64,000 nt of DNA from assembly GCA_014526335.1 (NCBI GenBank), contig JACTAT010000043.1, forward strand, positions 2,329,206 to 2,393,205. The letters run 5' to 3'. The translations under genes were made by a program, and so were the position numbers. The notes under the pieces are model-generated. The model saw only the letters and a program-made list of their open reading frames with translations, was not told the DNA's origin and did not search any database. Shown piece by piece: positions 52,101-57,186 of this stretch; the stretch's first letter is position 1; each line of letters opens with the position of its first letter. The stretch comes from Chrysaora quinquecirrha (lineage: Eukaryota; Cnidaria; Scyphozoa; Semaeostomeae; Pelagiidae).

Positions 52101-55100
52101 TCTCTCAACATTGATATCGGGGGTGTGGGGGTAGCATGTGTGATTTTTACGGGTTAAGGCCATATAAGGTCCAGCATTGTCTTGCCTAGATTGTACTGTT
52201 AATATGTGAGTAAGAGACGGGTAAAAGTTATCTAGTTTGTCAAAAACATGCCAAGAAGGCGTATACACGTATATATGTATAGTCAAAAAGGGGTTTCCAT
52301 CGAAGAGGTACCTACACTATCCCTTGAAGTTGTGGTCAATATTTTGCCTTAAATCTTGTTCGTGAATATTTTCGCATAAATTGAAGCACAAGACGTGCCC
52401 ACGTACCAATTCTCCAGAATACGTGGACACAAAGAGACACACACTTGAGAGAGATCTCCACATTATCGACTTTCCAAGATTACTAAATTACTCACCATCG
52501 CTAAACGGCATTCGAAACTAGGGCTTCTCTGAGCCAGACAATAACAACACGAAGTGCATTACAGCCTCTCGCCAGCACTGTATATCTCTTTTTACATACA
52601 CGAGTGGTACAGTACAGCCACTAGCAAGCAGTACCGGTCCATACAATAAAATACTTAAAACTAAGGCACAAGAGCTTTCGCACTCCCAGCCTAATGGTTA
52701 CCTACATTAAACGTAGAACCTTACCTCGACATACTTTTCATGTCTCTCTCCTTGCTACTAAAGCTAATCGAAATACTTCTATATATACAAAGCATTAGAA
52801 AGCAAAAAGGAAACAATACAAATGCGTGAGAAATATGAAGTCAAAGAAATACCCAAGAACCAATAGTCGCTATGTCCTAGGTGACGAACAGAGATTAGTT
52901 ACAATATTAAGAAATATCTGAGAACGAATGAAACAAATAAAAAGCTAATGACAAACTAAGGCCTATAAACTAGAGGTATCACAGTGTGACTAAGAATAAA
53001 AGTTCATTAGTAAGAAATTAGCTCATTAGCTCAATCTTGCCGTCATTTCCTTGTAATATGAGTGAGAGATGTGTAATCTATGAAATTTAGGAAGTGAACT
53101 CTTTCGTTATTGCTTTCATATAGTGATTGTTTCTATATGCAAATGACACGCAGATGAAGTGATGACTGTGATACTGTGATAGGTATATTACATCTTGATA
53201 TGACTGGGCTTATTGATGTTGATGAGTTTGCGGAATAGGGTAGGGCAATCATATGATGTAATTTCAGGTCAGAGGTAAATGCTAGATTTTTGTTGGGATA
53301 ATAGTTGTCATAGGAAGGACCATAGTTGATGAAAACAAAGTTGCTATAGGGGGCTAGGTATTATTTTTCTGTTAAAGGAACGTTACAGCTACATAATTTT
53401 GTTTGAGTTTGTACAGCATCTCAAAGTCCAACTCAAGAAGCGCCGAATGGTGTAACATAACGGTGAGTTTGACTTACTTTTCTGTGTGAGCAAATAAAAT
53501 CATTTTTGGACAACTTTTTGGGACGCAGTTTCCGGCAAACGTCGATAAAAAATAAATGTACCCATAAGCTCATTTTGTAGAGCATACTTGAAAATATCTA
53601 GATCATCATTCAAACAAGGTCGACATAAAATTGTCACAAGACCCAGGATTTCGACCAAACATTACCATTTCACCTCTGTGCAAGCAAATTTGCAACGGAT
53701 ATCAGGGTTGGAGATGGTGTCCTCTGGCTAAAGAGACATCATCAATCAGCGCTTCAATACAATCTCGGCTTCAGGATAAATGATGAATTATTTCTCAAAG
53801 TCGATTAGTCAACTAAAAGATGATACATTGATTGCAATAGATATGATCTAAGTAACGATAATAAAGGACATTAGAGACCTCTTCGGTAAGCCAGAAGCAG
53901 AAATGCGTACTACCCACCTTCATCAATTCTACAGGATCACCATCTGCATTTATTCTGTGCTGGGTCAGAAGCAGAGATTCAGTGATCGATATTAAAACGT
54001 TTCGGACATTGTGATAAAATAAGGCCTTGACAGGACCATCCACGATAAATGTTTCAGAACAATGTCCACTTTCATCAATATGGTAAACTCCACCTGAGAA
54101 AATAATCACATTAATTCTTATGTTATTCTGAAATGTCCAAAATATGCTAAATGATCTATTATGCCTCACTCTTCAATAAGCCCCCCCCTCTCTAAAAAGT
54201 CCCCCCCCCCTTAAAAACTTCCGCAGTGAAATAAGCTACCTGGGGGCTAAATAAAGATTTTACGGTATTCGTAATTTTTCGGTTATAAACTTTAACCTTA
54301 TGTTTAATTGAACTTAACTCATTTCGACATTGAACTGAGGTTAAACTTTCAAACAAAATTTTATGGAGTGAAAATAAAACTTAATTGAAATGACGAAACC
54401 GAAAATGTAGACAAAATGCGAAATAATTAAAAAAGAATAGTAATTTTGTGGAAGTGCCTTTTTGATATTAGAATAACATAAAAACAAAAATCCAAAAGTG
54501 TCACGTGGGTCTAACTCCGACAATCTGCTGTGTGGTAGAAGGCAGCAACTTTAACAAATCGCCCACATAGTCAAGGAATAGAGAACTCTTAATAAATCAA
54601 GCACTTGTTTCAATGGGCACCAGTGAAACACCAAAGAAGGGTGTGTCCCACTCACCCAAACAAAGTTTAAAGCAGAAATAGGAAAGAGCGAAGGCGATGG
54701 CTCTCCTACTTGACAATCGGTGGGACTGTGTGGAATCCGCATCTCAATACCAAGCACAAGGGGCTAAAAATTAGACCGGTACAAAATCTGTCCCTTACCA
54801 AACATAAAAAAATATATACAAATTATCGTAGCCAACATGCATGCCGTATTCGATTTCTTAAGAAATACAATAACTCCGAATATCAACTGGTAAGACTAAA
54901 AACAACTGTTCTCACCCTCAAGAGTTCCAAAGTACATCTGAATTGTGTCTAAAGATCCAAAGTTAAAATTCGACTTTGAACTGGATTTCGACCAAGTAAA
55001 CATATCCAACGCACTTTCATCTCCACTGACAGCAGCTTTAGCTGCAGCCGCCATATCGCTTGAAGGTAATATTAGAAAAAGATGCTAAAATTTCAAACCT

Positions 55101-57008
55101 GCTTTTGATATGAACCCTATGGCATAGTATAAAAACCATACCCCAGGACCCAGGACCCCAATTATGACCCTTATGTACTGAAAAGCTCTACAAAGGGTAC
55201 TTCCTGTTCTTTCATGATTTTGTAATGCAAGATTAAAGATGCTTCGTCTGAAATTTTCCGTAGCATTTCGGTTCGATCACACACATACACATAAATTCTA
55301 ATTTTTGCTTGGTGCAGAGCTGTAGAATGAACAACACATTTCATTCAGGACACATTTTTCAGTTACTGGTAAAAGGAAAAGAAAATAAAAAGCTTTTAAC
55401 TAAACCCCAAATTATTTGGGACTGAAGTCCTGAAGGCTGAAGGGCATGACACAGAGAAGAATTTTATTCGTGACATGTAAATAAAATAATTTACAACTAG
55501 AAGTACCGGAAGTCGGAATTATCTGGCGGTCTGAGAGACTGAAGGATTACGGCCTGCAACCCTGCAACTGCAAGAGTGGGATTTCTCGTATTTTTTGTAA
55601 AAAGTACGTGTAATTCAACATAATTGAATTTTGCGTTATTCATTTTATCCAGCCAGACTGTTTTCCACCAAAAATATTACCTGCCTGTTGTTATGTTATT
55701 TGTACCTAAGGTTACTTTTATGTTATTTCCAAAAGTTGCTACCTTCTGCTTTTATCACCATACAAAAAACTCTCCTTGCTTTTGTGTTTTTGTCAATTTT
55801 TATATTCCAATTGTGCATTCAGTTTGTGTGCCTACCTTTATCATTTGCGAATAATACAGATACTTGCACAAAATGCCTGCAATGCAACTGATTAAAGTCC
55901 TCATCAACTAGTCGCTGTTCGCGAGGAAAATCATTCCTAAAAATCTTGTCCATTTTTTGGTAAATGTTTATCCACGTGTTGTTGTTTATCAAAAACCCGA
56001 AATCTCGTGATTTTTGCCCCACACCAGTTGTTCTTCAAACTATTGTTCCATAAAAGGTCAACTCTAAGTACTGTGAGGAAAAACTGTGTTGTTGAATTGA
56101 TCATTTCAAATGCCGGACAAGTATTTTTTTGTATTCCAGACATTATTTGCTGAGAACAGATATTGATCAAAAGGTCTTCTCATTTGATCATTTCATAAAT
56201 GAGAATAAATGATTTGATCCTATGCCCTTGCTATTTGTTCTTTTTGAATAAGAGAAAATACTGCTTATAATGAGATGCAGAAAAAACAAGATAACTTGCT
56301 GAACTTTGACATTAGATATAAGCTGAAGAAAGAAAAAAGCAAATTATCATTTATTCTGTTCAATTGATATAATTTGAATGAATGAATGAATGAATGAATC
56401 CTTTACAGCATGCATCTATTTAATTATGTCGCAAAATTGTTTCAAAGAAAGCAAAGGATTAGATGCTTGGTTCTTTGGAACACTGTCTTTACTAGAGGAA
56501 AAGCTACACCATGAAAAAATGACCAAACTAATCTTTGTAAATGGTAAACCTTTCTTTATACTTATAAAGGTCAAGGTCATGGCTTTATAGCACTGTTTTC
56601 TATAACTGCGTATAATTTGCCTGGATCACGTTGTTGCTATACTCCCTAGGGAGTATATATCCACTCGCATGAAACCATACAATCGTGCTGAGGGTTTTTA
56701 GAATTTCAATACTAAGGTACAAATTTTACACCTTGTTTCGGTGTCACAGAGGTTTAGGTTTTTACACATTGCAATTTGAGCTCCCTAGCGTGGATTCAAA
56801 CTACAGACCCTGAGCCCGAATAGCGCAAGTGATAACCACTATTCAAGTTATCATAGAAAAAATAGTTATAAGCTTACATAGACATTTCCCCAGATGTAGA
56901 ATTCTGAAAAACAATCTGAGTGATTCCTGAATCGACATTGTTTTTATACATCGGTGACTGCTGCAGACGCCCTTTCAGATCTGTTTTCCAAATGTTTATG
57001 TTTCCATT
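3911..57008 (-). CDS. IFT140: IFT140, intraflagellar transport protein 140 (partial gene, 16 exons placed)
   Basis: IFT140 is a core subunit of IFT complex A, which drives retrograde transport in cilia and import of membrane receptors. Family architecture is two N-terminal WD40 beta-propellers followed by TPR-like helical repeats. Sixteen minus-strand exons with AG acceptors and GT donors were placed by matching translated pieces to the known protein in strict collinear order. They cover about 1,958 coding bases, from the end of propeller 1 to the first TPR segment. Exon phases match at all junctions except between 5,753 and 4,806. Introns are very uneven, from about 100 bp (36,138-36,240) to about 17.6 kb (36,330-53,917), and hold nearly all the mobile DNA of the window. 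The exon at 29,082-29,231 has a one-base frameshift. The N-terminal roughly 120 residues and the TPR half are not seen. Identification is from memory of the family; no alignment was run. Confidence 0.9.
4763..4806 (-). CDS. IFT140: IFT140 exon 15 (micro-exon)
   Basis: This 44-bp exon reads LLGMEIPFFYFIKK, matching human LLGMEVPYYYFTRK. It is flanked by TTTTAACAG and GTAAGC. It needs one base from an upstream exon and ends in phase 0, in frame with the next exon. Confidence 0.87.
5082..5169 (-). pseudogene. IFT140: Possible degraded IFT140 exon between exons 14 and 15
   Basis: A minus-strand segment bounded by GATTAG at its start and a GT at its end has exactly the required phase (0 in, 1 out). 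It begins AIKVAYLLFINEADTVF, resembling the position where human has DVLILSFFISEEHGFLL. Two in-frame TAG codons follow a run of six T. A one-base change in that run opens a better frame, but the end phase is then wrong. This could be a decayed exon, an assembly error or chance. Confidence 0.35.
5753..5904 (-). CDS. IFT140: IFT140 exon 14 (WNQSEP motif)
   Basis: Reads VVWNQSEPNLFACEA, matching the highly conserved human HFWDQSEPRLFVCEA, followed by a variable serine- and lysine-rich linker. It is 152 bp. It ends in phase 0 at donor GTAAGT, whereas the next recognised exon needs one leading base, so an exon is missing between them. Confidence 0.88.
5905..10930. other. IFT140 intron, nothing recognised
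   Basis: Part of the 5.6-kb intron between exons 14 and 13. It holds short ORFs without family resemblance, a G10 homopolymer near 7,111 and a short tandem duplication near 6,800-6,855. I see no convincing gene or element. Confidence 0.4.
10934..11420 (-). other. Coiled-coil ORF fragment of unknown origin
   Basis: A 110-residue ORF begins IEISAKIVDVATKLDTNAEK after MFTQNL, then NSMKRINDLKSNIKDNANK, with heptad-like spacing of hydrophobic residues. Another frame just upstream gives EKHVSGLEKLIEDILTEL, which suggests one longer, broken coiled-coil protein. No splice connection to IFT140 is evident. It could be a retroelement ORF1 relic; I do not recognise the family. Confidence 0.25.
11550..11697 (-). 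CDS. IFT140: IFT140 exon 13
   Basis: Reads LYIWDIDSDQIQSFNIFTGK, matching human [20 protein letters not shown]. It is 148 bp, phase 0 in and phase 1 out, with acceptor TCGATAG and donor GTATTT. Confidence 0.87.
11698..13628. other. IFT140 intron, nothing recognised
   Basis: Intron between exons 13 and 12. AT-rich, with no ORF or repeat signature I can name. Confidence 0.4.
13629..13746 (-). CDS. IFT140: IFT140 exon 12, abutting a gypsy gag remnant
   Basis: Starts REARQQGPTKNF and ends NCNGTKVSILCQK, matching human REAKAHCSCRSL and SSGSTISILPSK. It is 118 bp; the first base completes the arginine codon from exon 11. The acceptor is TTGTTAG at 13,747. Recognisable gag sequence on the plus strand begins about 10 bp beyond, so the branch point and pyrimidine tract probably lie in retroelement-derived DNA. 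Confidence 0.85.
13755..14345 (+). mobile_element. Ty3/gypsy gag relic with zinc knuckle
   Basis: The reading frame gives RQLDTYFLPKKNVAYEIFQF and DETVNQYATRLCKLGEHCEI, then after a stop RYDLREDDLTLETLFAESRG. This is the standard order of gypsy-type Gag capsid regions. Further on, GNCGSSLPHTGQCPAKGYRC and NHFAKVCRS form a zinc-knuckle-like pair. Stops and frame changes make it a relic, and no protease, RT or integrase follows; a LINE fragment comes next. Its 5' limit coincides with the acceptor of IFT140 exon 12 on the other strand. Confidence 0.75.
14995..16117 (+). mobile_element. 3' part of a non-LTR (LINE-like) polyprotein
   Basis: A long frame reads LPVKLGGLSIPIITKMSDIE and WLSSLPLKSEEFNVNKREFF, then a cysteine/histidine cluster CVCRSKFSVDHALCCKVGG followed by RHND. 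It ends RRFYIRLSEIISEKHKLSF and CIRGPRSRK. I recognise this as the conserved C-terminal region found downstream of reverse transcriptase in a repeat protein family common in cnidarians and sponges. One frame change lies near 15,800, between the piece ending 15,836 and the one starting 15,833. The RT domain itself is absent or too decayed upstream. Confidence 0.6.
16535..17040. mobile_element. Non-autonomous TIR element (MITE, 506 bp)
   Basis: The left end GGCCCGGTTACACTATTA and the right end TAATAGTGTAACCGGGCC are exact reverse complements over 18 bp, with weaker similarity to about 38 bp. Flanks are ATA on the left and TTA on the right, compatible with an altered TWA duplication. The interior has no ORF. 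The TIR resembles that of the 44,900 Harbinger, so a PIF/Harbinger-type origin is likely but unproven. Confidence 0.75.
17545..17740. repeat. Hairpin element, one-armed copy
   Basis: Contains the short palindrome TCGCTAGAGTCCGGGGAGG / CCTCTCCGGACTCTAGCGA around a loop of about 25 bp. On one side follows diverged arm sequence with TCTTGTCATTCCAAGGCTAA and TGGTACTA, the same family as the complete hairpin at 36,750-37,080. Confidence 0.7.
17810..18095. repeat. (ATC)n microsatellite
   Basis: Trinucleotide array rich in CATCATCATC and ATAATAATA, lying just after the hairpin as in the copy at 37,195-37,405. Confidence 0.85.
18545..18850. repeat. Interspersed segment shared with 25.9-26.2 and 37.9-38.2 kb
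   Basis: Begins AAACTTCCGCAGAACAAAAG, includes ATCGAAATTTTAAC and the motif pair CTGGGCAG / CCAGGACTGGAGCC, and ends near ATAACTGCATAT. The same order is seen at 25,920-26,235 and 37,915-38,235, at roughly three-quarters identity by eye. Confidence 0.6.
19135..19262 (-). CDS. IFT140: IFT140 exon 11
   Basis: Reads GTIKQELAFSEQEGDPFLLN and then CGSFIVIGSSKSVIKVFDLS, matching human [20 protein letters not shown] and [20 protein letters not shown]. It is 128 bp, phase 0 in and phase 2 out. Confidence 0.92.
20538..20595. repeat. Short tandem repeat with TGACGTCAT (CRE-like) sites
   Basis: Three units of about 25 bp, each with TGAC(G/A)TCATA followed by a G-rich tract; two contain the full palindrome TGACGTCA. 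The CRE resemblance is by sequence only, and the location is a deep intron. Confidence 0.5.
21602..21693 (-). CDS. IFT140: IFT140 exon 10
   Basis: Reads VHEQNVYVTEPGKVTVRT, matching human MHEENVYTVESNRVQVRT. It is 92 bp with acceptor TTTTTCAG and donor GTTAGT. The 51-bp satellite begins only about 60 bp upstream of its acceptor. Confidence 0.9.
21755..22752. repeat. 51-bp minisatellite, about 19-20 copies
   Basis: Unit is approximately GGGACTGAAGACCATGGGTA + ATTTCAGGACTGAGGAAGAG + GACTAAGGAAC. Copies are very similar with small substitutions, and some lack a base near AAGACATGGG. It starts about 60 bp from IFT140 exon 10 and ends at an hAT-type MITE. Confidence 0.92.
22782..23127. mobile_element. 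hAT-type MITE with 8-bp target duplication (346 bp)
   Basis: Both ends carry CAGGGACGCCGGAG as inverted repeats (22,782 onward and the reverse complement ending 23,127). Immediately outside each end is GCAACAAA (22,774-22,781 and 23,128-23,135), an exact 8-bp duplication. The CAGGG-type TIR plus 8-bp duplication is diagnostic of hAT elements. The G/C-rich interior has no transposase. Confidence 0.88.
24161..24239 (-). CDS. IFT140: IFT140 exon 9
   Basis: Reads AIWNGKKVVVYDVSQ, matching human AVWNGRQVAIFELSG. It is 79 bp, phase 0 in and phase 1 out, with acceptor TTTAAG and donor GTAAGA. Confidence 0.88.
24598..24652. repeat. (ATT)n microsatellite
   Basis: Trinucleotide array of TTATTATTATT with a few ACT variants, then a short GTTGTTGTT tail. 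Confidence 0.85.
24748..24858 (-). CDS. IFT140: IFT140 exon 8
   Basis: Reads LQISPSHLCVEF and FVHDLKTDIHIKGVFVTK, matching human MQVSPSLLNVCF and VAHSLRTDMHISGVFATK. It is 111 bp, phase 0 on both sides, with acceptor CCTTAG and donor GTCAGT. Confidence 0.9.
25920..26235. repeat. Interspersed segment, third copy
   Basis: Shares with 18,545-18,850 and 37,915-38,235 the order CGAAATTTTAACCAACCTA, a GGCAGGACAGGG-type tract, GGCCCTGGAAAAAAGCC, and ends ATATTAGTAATAGAGGACTA, closely matching ATATTAGTAATATAGGACTA at 38,220. Confidence 0.65.
26400..27420. repeat. Diverged satellite relic, opposite strand to the 51-bp array
   Basis: Repeated phrases such as TCATGAAATTATTCATGG, CCTGAAATTATTAATTACC and GTTCCTTGGTC look like decayed reverse-complement units of the satellite at 21,755-22,752, whose minus strand reads CCTGAAATTACCCATGGTC and GTTCCTTAGTCC. 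Periodicity is irregular. Confidence 0.45.
27690..28410. repeat. (AATCTT)n degenerate hexamer array
   Basis: Long stretch dominated by CTTAATCTTAATCTTAAT with frequent substitutions. It produces a spurious open frame of alternating L and N residues at 27,784-28,026. Confidence 0.8.
28665..28757 (-). CDS. IFT140: IFT140 exon 7 (second propeller)
   Basis: Reads WGAGRGFLAVNCTTTVILLS and ends NAHFNQQ, matching human [20 protein letters not shown] and SSHFHQQ. It is 93 bp, phase 0 on both sides, with acceptor ATTATCAG and donor GTTTGT. Confidence 0.9.
29082..29231 (-). CDS. IFT140: IFT140 exon 6, carrying a one-base frameshift
   Basis: The first half reads ILAGGTNMGRVAMWHY, matching human LLAAGTDRGRVAMWRK. 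That frame then hits TAA. The second half, SVWELLAPCDVGYNASDLQ, matches human RWALQTPTELQGNITQIQ but lies one frame later. The switch falls in the run GGGGAAAAA (plus-strand positions 29,170-29,178). The exon is 150 bp, and one base fewer restores both the reading frame and the splice phase. Either the allele is broken or the base is an assembly error. Confidence 0.88.
29232..30762. other. IFT140 intron, nothing recognised
   Basis: AT-rich intron sequence between exon 6 and the foldback region. It has two poly-G tracts near 30,700 and no recognisable ORF. Confidence 0.4.
30763..33612. mobile_element. Foldback-type structure with tandem-repeat arms
   Basis: The left side has three tandem copies of a unit of about 160 bp (30,763-31,190) with CTATTTTTAGACTGGGGTAC and TTAATACAACGAA. 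The right side has two inverted copies (33,395-33,612) with GTACCCCAGTCTAAAAATAG. Inside these, 31,200-31,535 and 32,822-33,135 form inverted arms of more than 300 bp; for example CATTTTCTGCTTACTTTCTC on the left answers GAGAAAGTAAGCAGAAAATG on the right. The centre holds a hexamer minisatellite. There is no transposase. The architecture recalls foldback elements; family assignment is inference. Confidence 0.7.
32290..32735. repeat. Hexamer-based minisatellite (CCTATGCCTTCGCCTATG)
   Basis: Built from CCTATG, CCTTCG, CCTTTG and CCTACA hexamers in higher-order units of about 80-100 bp. Because the period is a multiple of three and lacks stops, it opens long frames on both strands: Y/A/F-rich (32,230-32,652 plus), P/M/S/T-rich (32,306-32,596 plus) and G/E/I/V-rich (32,254-32,520 minus). 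No start context or splice evidence supports a protein. Confidence 0.85.
33735..35856. mobile_element. Second foldback structure with nested palindrome
   Basis: Outer arms are 33,735-34,084 and 35,497-35,856: AAAAACAAAAACTAGCCGCA on the left answers GCGGCTAGTTTTTGTTTTGC on the right, and ATTTAGCGAAGTTATGTGAG answers CTCACATAACTTCGCTTAAC. Inner arms of about 115 bp are 34,709-34,825 and 34,998-35,113, with CAGGCAATGTGGTTTCTTTC answering GAAAGAAACCACATTGCCCG. No ORF inside is recognisable. Confidence 0.75.
36031..36137 (-). CDS. IFT140: IFT140 exon 5 (GENY segment)
   Basis: Reads ILDVDNDENYVLTLDGHKG and ends SIHCLAYSAQK, corresponding to human FWDIERGENYILSPDEKFG and NMNCVCYCKVK. It is 107 bp. 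The donor is GTACCC after a run of five A. It leaves one G, which with the CA of the next exon makes the alanine codon in front of ILAGGT, so the junction to 29,231 across a 6.8 kb intron is exact. Confidence 0.88.
36241..36329 (-). CDS. IFT140: IFT140 exon 4
   Basis: Reads VKLSGQPSRCSIIWAGNG and ends ASSEQAV, matching human VKLSGKTGRRADIALIEG and VGEAAL. It is 89 bp, phase 0 in and phase 2 out. The 36,330 acceptor is TTTGCAG. Only about 103 bp of intron separates it from the next exon. Confidence 0.85.
36750..37080. mobile_element. Long hairpin element (arms of about 152 bp, 20-nt loop)
   Basis: Left arm 36,750-36,902 and right arm 36,923-37,080 are near-perfect reverse complements: GCAGGCAGCCAGTTTTACCA answers TGGTAAAACTGGCTGCCTGC, and GCTAGAGTCCGGGGAG answers CTCCCCGGACTCTATAGC. 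The loop is about TTAGGGGATGCCATAGAGGA. There is no coding capacity. A one-armed relative lies at 17,545-17,740 and a fragment at about 23,420-23,445. Confidence 0.88.
37195..37405. repeat. (ATC)n microsatellite after the hairpin
   Basis: CATCATCATC-rich trinucleotide array, occupying the same position relative to the hairpin as the array at 17,810-18,095. Confidence 0.85.
39381..39450 (-). repeat. tRNA-like block A
   Basis: On the minus strand it reads GTGTAGCTGAGTGGTTAAAT (A-box region) and later GGAGTTCTAGTCCCCTC (B-box region). Block 48,592-48,662 is the same module. Confidence 0.6.
39651..39725 (-). repeat. tRNA-like block B
   Basis: Minus strand has TGGCACGGTCGGTAAGGCGG and GGGATTTCGACTCCTC at A-box and B-box spacing. 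Block 48,858-48,934 is the same module with better boxes. Confidence 0.6.
39996..41757 (-). mobile_element. Small non-autonomous LTR retrotransposon (TRIM/LARD-like, 1.76 kb)
   Basis: Two direct repeats, 39,996-40,505 and 41,250-41,757, are almost identical. Read on the minus strand each LTR begins TG(T/A)AGTGAATTAGACATTC and ends GTTTTACTAA. Two bases after the upstream LTR is TGGTGACCAAAC, which starts with the TGG expected of a tRNA primer site. Before the downstream LTR is a purine tract ATGGGGGGAG. Flanks are ACCTC and ACCTT on the plus strand, a 5-bp duplication with one mismatch. The roughly 745-bp interior encodes no gag or pol. It sits in the tail of the composite repeat. Confidence 0.85.
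40900..41075. repeat. Minisatellite inside the LTR element
   Basis: About four units of roughly 50 bp with the core CAAGGTTTTGTGAGTTGGAT followed by CACCAGGAACCAGAG. They generate a short open frame (40,935-41,129 plus) of repetitive peptide that I do not regard as a gene. Confidence 0.8.
42525..43640. repeat. 123-bp satellite, about 9-10 copies
   Basis: GTGCTTAGTATGCAAGGAGA recurs every 123 bp (for example 42,525, 42,648, 43,141, 43,264, 43,387), each followed by CTTAGTGTGCAGTAGATTTC, TCCTCGTAGGCATTGGTTGC and AATGAAAGTAGG. Diverged half-units extend to about 42,340 and 43,800. No stop-free frame runs through it. Confidence 0.93.
44342..44680 (-). repeat. tRNA-like SINE module plus tail, separate copy
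   Basis: tRNA-like block at 44,342-44,420 (GAGGGGAATCGATCCCCTGA on the plus strand, the B-box end), followed by GGGTTAGCCCCAATTACCCC and ending TTTAGTATATAAGAC, as at the ends of the other composite copies. Confidence 0.6.
45202..46129 (+). CDS. Harbinger-associated Myb/SANT-like DNA-binding protein (frame interrupted)
   Basis: In PIF/Harbinger elements a Myb/SANT-like protein binds the transposase, brings it to the nucleus and recognises the ends. Here three overlapping frames make up one protein. First is an N-terminal region ending GRWTEKQTAVLVANWKEK, the start of the SANT-like domain. Second is IVWSAIIKKINECGPAKTMN and KKLANLKDQYKKAKENNKK, the rest of the domain. Third, from about 45,650, is FSPFYNEFDEVLSVRPVVEL, an acidic EAEAEAEA tract and a C-terminal basic coiled-coil-like helix. 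The changes of frame fall in an A5 run near 45,485 and an A6 run near 45,636. The start is the ATG at 45,202, although a second ATG at 45,211 is equally possible. Confidence 0.8.
46175..47448 (-). CDS. PIF/Harbinger DDE transposase
   Basis: The main open frame (46,175-47,185, 336 aa) has a helix-turn-helix region FRSTAAVFGVGKSSAIQITR, then MGAIDATHIEI (D123 of this ORF), FPGSIHDARV, LIIGDGAYPLKNWL (D211) and ARSIVERAFGLLKSRWR (E249), a complete DDE set, and DTIITCCVLHNIC near the end. Upstream, another frame (47,230-47,448) gives a basic N-terminal exon-like part with MRRRRMFIRK. A one-base change in a TTTT run near 47,237 would join them through SIERPQLWFENTWGNLEL. Start taken as the ATG at 47,448. 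It converges with the SANT-like gene, 45 bp apart. Of all transposases here this one is most nearly intact. Confidence 0.9.
49205..50085. other. Intronic stretch, nothing recognised
   Basis: Between the composite repeat tail and the LINE relic. It contains pyrimidine-rich sequence near 49,600-49,740 and no family signature. Confidence 0.4.
50090..51270 (+). mobile_element. CR1/Jockey-like LINE reverse transcriptase relic
   Basis: Across several frames the order of a non-LTR RT can be followed: KIDNYWIRGDINA near 50,220, YINDLPKES near 50,390, DLDSLQKWCDDWLSP near 50,490, then KCEVLQVRVRKK. It ends with a weak C-terminal segment near 51,170-51,270. Stops and frame changes are frequent, so it is an old, dead copy with no YXDD motif found. 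Confidence 0.6.
51275..53915. other. IFT140 intron, nothing recognised
   Basis: Two overlapping ORFs at 51,364-51,749 have no family resemblance. The stretch 52,370-53,060 is denser in G+C than its surroundings and could be part of an LTR, but I found no partner repeat in the window. Confidence 0.35.
53918..54093 (-). CDS. IFT140: IFT140 exon 3 (blade with VYHIDESG)
   Basis: Translates to VYHIDESGHCSETF followed by LFYHNVRNVLISITESL and ends in ELMK, matching the human stretch that begins TVHYVDEKGK and ends EEVMK. It is 176 bp and joins in frame on both sides. The donor is GTGGGT. The intron that follows on the minus strand runs to 36,330, about 17.6 kb, and contains the intact Harbinger, the small LTR element and the 123-bp satellite. 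Confidence 0.9.
54175..54790. repeat. Decayed copy of the composite repeat tail
   Basis: C-rich tract near 54,180-54,215, then a tRNA-like area with CACGTGGGTCTAACTCCGAC (about 54,502-54,580) and a tail beginning GCACCAGTGAAACACCAAAG with AAGGGTGTGTCCCACTCACC. The order is the same as the end of the copies at 39 and 49 kb. Confidence 0.45.
54916..55058 (-). CDS. IFT140: IFT140 exon 2 (conserved AAVSGDE linker)
   Basis: Contains AAVSGDESALDMFTW, a very conserved IFT140 segment (human AAVSGDEKALDMFNW). This is one of the strongest identity anchors in the window. It is 143 bp, takes two bases from the previous exon to complete an isoleucine codon and leaves one G for the next exon. Acceptor TTCAAG, donor GTGAGA. 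Confidence 0.9.
55060..56875. other. IFT140 intron, nothing recognised except a short microsatellite
   Basis: AT-rich intron between exons 2 and 1 of the visible set. A short (AATG)n run lies at about 56,376-56,398. A tRNA B-box-like CGTGGATTCAAACTACAG near 56,785 hints at another decayed SINE. Confidence 0.4.
56878..57008 (-). CDS. IFT140: IFT140 exon 1 of those seen (end of first WD40 propeller)
   Basis: Translates to a segment with GNINIWKTDLKGRLQQSP, the propeller blade ending in the W-x-D/T signature found in IFT140 where human reads GVLLLWRLDQRGR. The acceptor is TTGTTACAG at 57,009 and the donor GTAAGC at 56,877. It starts in phase 0, is 131 bp long and ends in phase 2, which fits the next exon. 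Exons upstream of this one were not found in the window, so the start codon is missing here. Confidence 0.85.
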
Positions 57009-57186
57009 CTGTAACAAATAAAATCCACCAACAGATAAACAAAAAAATAATGATAAACAATTTACAATGTACCCTTTACTGACAACAATTATCTCACTAT
57101 TAACCAAAAATAGCTAGAGAGATTTAAGAGGAGACAAACAATTCAGAACCAGCAAAAGTTGACAAAGAAGTGATTAAAATGGCATA

